Below are positions 61,322 through 64,000 of a stretch of DNA of 64,000 nt, piece after piece. The notes under the pieces are model-generated. The model worked only from the letters and a program-made list of their open reading frames with translations, ran no database searches and was not told the DNA's origin. This DNA comes from Terrimonas sp937888905. GTDB lineage: Bacteria > Bacteroidota > Bacteroidia > Chitinophagales > Chitinophagaceae. Positions within the stretch are counted from its first letter, which is position 1, and the number at the start of each line of letters is the position of its first letter. Location of the stretch: positions 186,001-250,000 of the forward strand of contig CALATA010000011.1 of NCBI GenBank assembly GCA_937888905.1, read 5' to 3'. The position numbers and the translations under genes were made by a program.

Positions 61322-62437
61322 TTATTTCGGGTTCGTTTTGTTAAATGTTTCACCGGTAGCGGGTCCATCGATTTTGCTGAGATCAACAGAAGGATCGTTC
61401 ACGTCGCTTACATCATGGATGTCCATGAGCAGTTTGGGTGAGCGGCCTCCCATTACATCGTTGATAAATTCTTTCGGCTTCTCCGCATCCACATAGTGGT
61501 TGGCAGAGATGACCGAATGACGTGCTATACGTGTAGCGCCTTCAATGGTCCAGTCGCTGGTTTGTTTTTTCTCGAAACGGCATTCGTTGCAAATCCAGCC
61601 TGTTTTGCCTTCTTCGGTGTTCATGATCTCACCCCACTGGTCTTTGCGTGCCGTTACGCGGAGTACTTCGTCGCCGCGCTGCCAGAGTGTTACTTTACCG
61701 CAGCACTTGTCGCAATCGCGGTGTGCGTCTACGGGTTTGGTAAACCATACACGGTTTTTGAAACGGAAAGTTTTATCGGTGAGTGCGCCTACCGGGCATA
61801 CGTCGATTACGTTGCCGATAAAATCGTTGTCGAGTGATTTCTCAATATAAGTGGCGATCTCGGCATGGTCGCCGCGGTCGAGTACACCATGTACACGTTT
61901 TTGTGTCAACTGATCCGCAGTGAAAACGCAGCGGTAGCAGAGAATGCATCGTGTCATGTGTAACTGGATGTACGGACCCAGGTTATGTTTTTCAAAAGTG
62001 CGGCGTTTGAATTCGTAGCGTGTGCCTTCACCCCCGTGTTCATAGCTGAGATCCTGCAGGTGACATTCGCCCGCCTGATCGCACACGGGGCAATCCAGCG
62101 GATGATTGAGCAGCAGGAATTCCACTACGCCGGCGCGGGCGTCGCGTACGCGGTCACTGGTGATATTTTTTACTACCATACCGTCCATTACGGTGGTACG
62201 GCAACTGGCAACCAGTTTGGGCATGGGGCGGGGATCCGCAGTAGAGCCGGCGGCTACTTCCACGAGACAGGTACGGCATTTGCCACCACTGCCTTCGAGG
62301 GGAGTGTAATAACACATAGCCGGAGGAGCCACTTCACCACCAACCTGGCGGGCTGCCTGCAGGATGGTTGTTCCTGCCGGCACCTCGACGGTAATGTTGT
62401 CGATGGTTACTTTGAATATTTTTACTTCGTCTGCCAT
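61322..62437 (-). CDS. nuoG: Short NuoG-like iron-sulfur subunit of complex I
   Basis: 371 residues from ATG 62437 (MADEVKIFKVTI); an ATG at 62455 lies inside the flanking repeat. A 2Fe-2S ferredoxin domain (MCYYTPLEGSGGKCRTCLVE) is followed by the His-Cys cluster motif HPLDCPVCDQAGECHLQDLS, a 4Fe-4S pair (CILCYRCVF, VIDVCPVGAL) and the N7-like motif CDKCCGKVTL with WICNECRFEK. It stops soon afterwards, where E. coli-type NuoG continues about 500 residues with a molybdopterin-oxidoreductase-like domain. Such short forms are the norm in related Bacteroidota, I believe, so this is probably complete. It passes electrons from NuoF to NuoI. Confidence 0.9.
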   Translation of the reverse strand: MADEVKIFKVTIDNITVEVPAGTTILQAARQVGGEVAPPAMCYYTPLEGSGGKCRTCLVEVAAGSTADPRPMPKLVASCRTTVMDGMVVKNITSDRVRDARAGVVEFLLLNHPLDCPVCDQAGECHLQDLSYEHGGEGTRYEFKRRTFEKHNLGPYIQLHMTRCILCYRCVFTADQLTQKRVHGVLDRGDHAEIATYIEKSLDNDFIGNVIDVCPVGALTDKTFRFKNRVWFTKPVDAHRDCDKCCGKVTLWQRGDEVLRVTARKDQWGEIMNTEEGKTGWICNECRFEKKQTSDWTIEGATRIARHSVISANHYVDAEKPKEFINDVMGGRSPKLLMDIHDVSDVNDPSVDLSKIDGPATGETFNKTNPK

Positions 62438-62448
62438 ATAGTTAGTTT

Positions 62449-62923
62449 CACGCAAAGCTGCATAAGGAGCAAAGGCGCAAAGTTTATAAGTTATTAACTA
62501 TCCGATGTATTCCCTGTTTTATCAAAGGGACATTGAAATTTATCAATAGTCCCAACTTAATTCCGGTCAGCTTCAGATAAGTTTGAACCTGTTTATAATG
62601 AACGTCGTTTAATTTCTCAATTGACTTCAATTCAACAAGTACTTTATCTTCAATGATCAGGTCAGCCCTGAAGCCGACTTCCATTTTTATGGACTCATGC
62701 ACCAATGGAATACCTTGCTGACGTTTAAACGGTATTCCGGTCTTCGTCCATTCATAACAAAAGATCTCCTCATACACGCTTTCAAAAAGACCCGGGCCAT
62801 AGAGTGTATGTATTTTGAAGCAGACATCTACGATATGTCTAGACAACTCATTCTGCCTCATAAAGAACTCCTCCCTTTCTCCACGGTTGTCTTTGCGCCT
62901 CTGCCCCTTTGCCGCTTTGCGTG
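62449..62923 (-). mobile_element. Repeat-flanked GxxExxY cassette inside the nuo operon
   Basis: A 475-bp segment bounded by inverted imperfect repeats: left CACGCAAAGCTGCATAAGG...GGCGCAAAG (62449-62482) and right CTTTGCGCCTCTG...CGCTTTGCGTG (62891-62923). The left repeat ends two bases before the ORF stop, and the right one begins 30 bases before its ATG. A solo repeat of the same family is at 15657-15690. No transposase. A mobile or repeat-associated nature is inferred. Confidence 0.5.
62484..62861 (-). CDS. GxxExxY protein
   Basis: 125 residues. It carries the family name motif in LYGPGLFESVYEEIFCYEW, then GIPLVHESIKMEVGFRADLI, EDKVLVELKSIEKLNDVHYK and QVQTYLKLTGIKLGLLINFN. The D...ExK spacing (RADLIIEDKVLVELKS) resembles a PD-(D/E)XK nuclease core. 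Function is unknown. It sits between nuoF and nuoG, where complex I operons normally have nothing, and inverted repeats bracket it. It is in the operon's orientation, so read-through is possible. Confidence 0.88.
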   Translation of the reverse strand: MRQNELSRHIVDVCFKIHTLYGPGLFESVYEEIFCYEWTKTGIPFKRQQGIPLVHESIKMEVGFRADLIIEDKVLVELKSIEKLNDVHYKQVQTYLKLTGIKLGLLINFNVPLIKQGIHRIVNNL

Positions 62924-63072
62924 CAAAAAGAACTCTTCTTTCAATTCAAAATTCATAATTCAAAAGTGCAATACTACTCAAGAGCGTTCTCTCAACCCTG
63001 AGTTTATCACTTTTGATTTTTGTCTTTTTTCTTTAATGCCTTCAATTCATTTTTTACCTTTTGAATTTTGAC
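62924..63072. repeat. AT-rich repeat words between the GxxExxY cassette and nuoF
   Basis: Contains TTCAATTCAAAATTCATAAT, TCAAAAGTGCAA, GATTTTTGTCTTTTTTCTTT and TTTTGAATTTTGACTTAAC next to the nuoF stop. These are the same word family as in the other islands. No gene is seen. Confidence 0.45.
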
Positions 63073-64000
63073 TTAACTCGCCGGTACGGCGAGTTCGTCT
63101 GCATAATGCGCCAATCCAAAGTTGCGTTTTGTCGCTTCTTCCGGATTCAGTACATGCCATTCAAATTCATCACGGAAGTGACGGATTGCTGCAGCAACCG
63201 GCCATGCAGCCGCATCACCCAGCGGACAAATCGTATTGCCTTCGATCTTGCGCTGGATATCCCAGAGCAGATCGATATCACTCATTTTCCCTTGACCATT
63301 TTCCAGGCGCAGCAACAGCTTCTCCATCCAGCCGGTGCCTTCACGGCAGGGCGAACATTGACCACAGCTTTCATGCCGATAAAAGCGGGCAAGCGTATAA
63401 GTATGTTTCACTACGCACTGATCCTCGTCAAATACAATAAAACCACCTGACCCCATCATCGAACCGGTAGCAAAACCACCGTCAGATAAACTCTCGTAGT
63501 TCATGATGCGCGACTCACCTTTCGCTGTTTTCAACAACAGGTTGGCCGGCAGAATGGGAACGGAAGATCCTCCGGGAATACAGGCTTTCAGCCTTTTTCC
63601 GTTAGGGATACCACCGCAATATTCATCGCTGAAAATAAATTCTTCCACAGAGATGGTCATGTCGATCTCATACACCCCGGGCTTGTTGAGATTGCCACAG
63701 GCAGAGATCAGTTTGGTACCGGTAGATTTACCGACACCGATCTTTGCATATTCTTCACCGCCTTCGTTGATGATCGGCACTACGGCAGCAATCGTTTCCA
63801 CGTTGTTTACTACTGTAGGACAACCCCACAAACCTTTTACGGCGGGGAACGGAGGTTTTATACGCGGGTTACCACGCTTACCTTCCAGTGATTCGATCAG
63901 TGCTGTTTCTTCACCACATATATAAGCACCGGCACCGCGCTGCACATATATGTCGCAGTCGAAACCGGAACCGAGAATATTTTTACCCAAAAATCCATTG
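63073..64000 (-). CDS. nuoF: NADH-quinone oxidoreductase subunit F (5' part outside window)
   Basis: About 309 residues to the window edge; the N-terminal 120-140 residues (including the start) lie beyond base 64000. FMN/NADH site text GAGAYICGEETALIESLEGK is visible near the edge, followed by PPFPAVKGLWGCPTVVNNVE. The C-terminal 4Fe-4S (N3) motif is ESCGQCSPCREG, with TICPLGDAAAWPV carrying the fourth Cys. It accepts electrons from NADH with NuoE. The reading frame stays open to base 64000. nuoE, D, C, B and A should lie to the right. Confidence 0.95.
   Translation of the reverse strand, partial: NGFLGKNILGSGFDCDIYVQRGAGAYICGEETALIESLEGKRGNPRIKPPFPAVKGLWGCPTVVNNVETIAAVVPIINEGGEEYAKIGVGKSTGTKLISACGNLNKPGVYEIDMTISVEEFIFSDEYCGGIPNGKRLKACIPGGSSVPILPANLLLKTAKGESRIMNYESLSDGGFATGSMMGSGGFIVFDEDQCVVKHTYTLARFYRHESCGQCSPCREGTGWMEKLLLRLENGQGKMSDIDLLWDIQRKIEGNTICPLGDAAAWPVAAAIRHFRDEFEWHVLNPEEATKRNFGLAHYADELAVPAS

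Noticed and set aside
62437..62455. Upstream in-frame start for NuoG at 62455
   Set aside because: The extra residues are encoded by the flanking CACGCAAAG repeat and the protein starts naturally at MADEVKIF.

Overview
The window comes from a Bacteroidota chromosome, most likely the Chitinophagaceae. Supporting signs are promoters of the TTG-N19-TAnnTTTG type, genes without Shine-Dalgarno sites, a PorX type IX secretion regulator, a bacterial GGGP synthase, a split transketolase, LytTR/LytS signalling, a shortened NuoG, and exbB-exbD-exbD-tonB clusters. Most of it is dense housekeeping coding sequence with short gaps. No tRNA, rRNA, CRISPR array or transposase was recognised.

Layout. 1-3 kb: an rRNA methyltransferase (cut by the edge) divergent from grpE-dnaJ. 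3.1-8.2 kb: an AT-rich, decayed accessory island of orphan Rhs tips, all on the minus strand. It holds three metallopeptidase-like C-terminal domains of different types (JAMM-like, metzincin-like, HExxH...E), each followed at once by a small predicted lipoprotein. 8.3-16.4 kb: SpoIIAA-like protein, YfbK-like VWA protein, the O-methyltransferase/LysM glucosaminidase/hpt cluster, a sodium:solute symporter, LOG and SYLF proteins. 16.5-23.3 kb: B12-dependent ribonucleotide reductase, a DUF2490 protein, GGGP synthase and an OmpA/TSP3 protein. 23.5-30.1 kb: LytS-LytTR followed by tandem M28 peptidases, then dxs. 30.2-36.4 kb: L,D-transpeptidase, OsmC, ScpA, MscL, PPK2, RRF, a WecA-like transferase and the N-terminal half of transketolase. 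36.6-47.8 kb: LolC-like permease, RbfA, MsbA-like exporter, acyl-CoA dehydrogenase, a frameshifted DUF2335 gene, an MBL hydrolase, PorX, an HD protein and LpxD. 47.9-53.7 kb: exbB-exbD-exbD-tonB with a second tonB, and a MacB-like permease. 53.8-64 kb: a complex I operon read leftward (nuoF-G-H-I-J-K-L-M-N), broken by a small repeat-flanked GxxExxY gene.

A second layer is an unusually rich set of small intergenic repeats: about 16-bp palindromes with TCCCGA/TCGGGA arms, three of which have inserted into an rhs gene; a two-hairpin element of about 67 bp placed directly after the stop codons of both dnaJ and nuoN, with a compensatory base-pair change; 22-28 bp palindromes built on TGGTTCGTGTA; inverted CACGCAAAG repeats around the GxxExxY gene; and recurring AT-rich words. 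The rhs peptidase/lipoprotein cassettes and this repeat layer are the most unusual parts of the window. Recognition of families is from motifs by eye; no database search was run.
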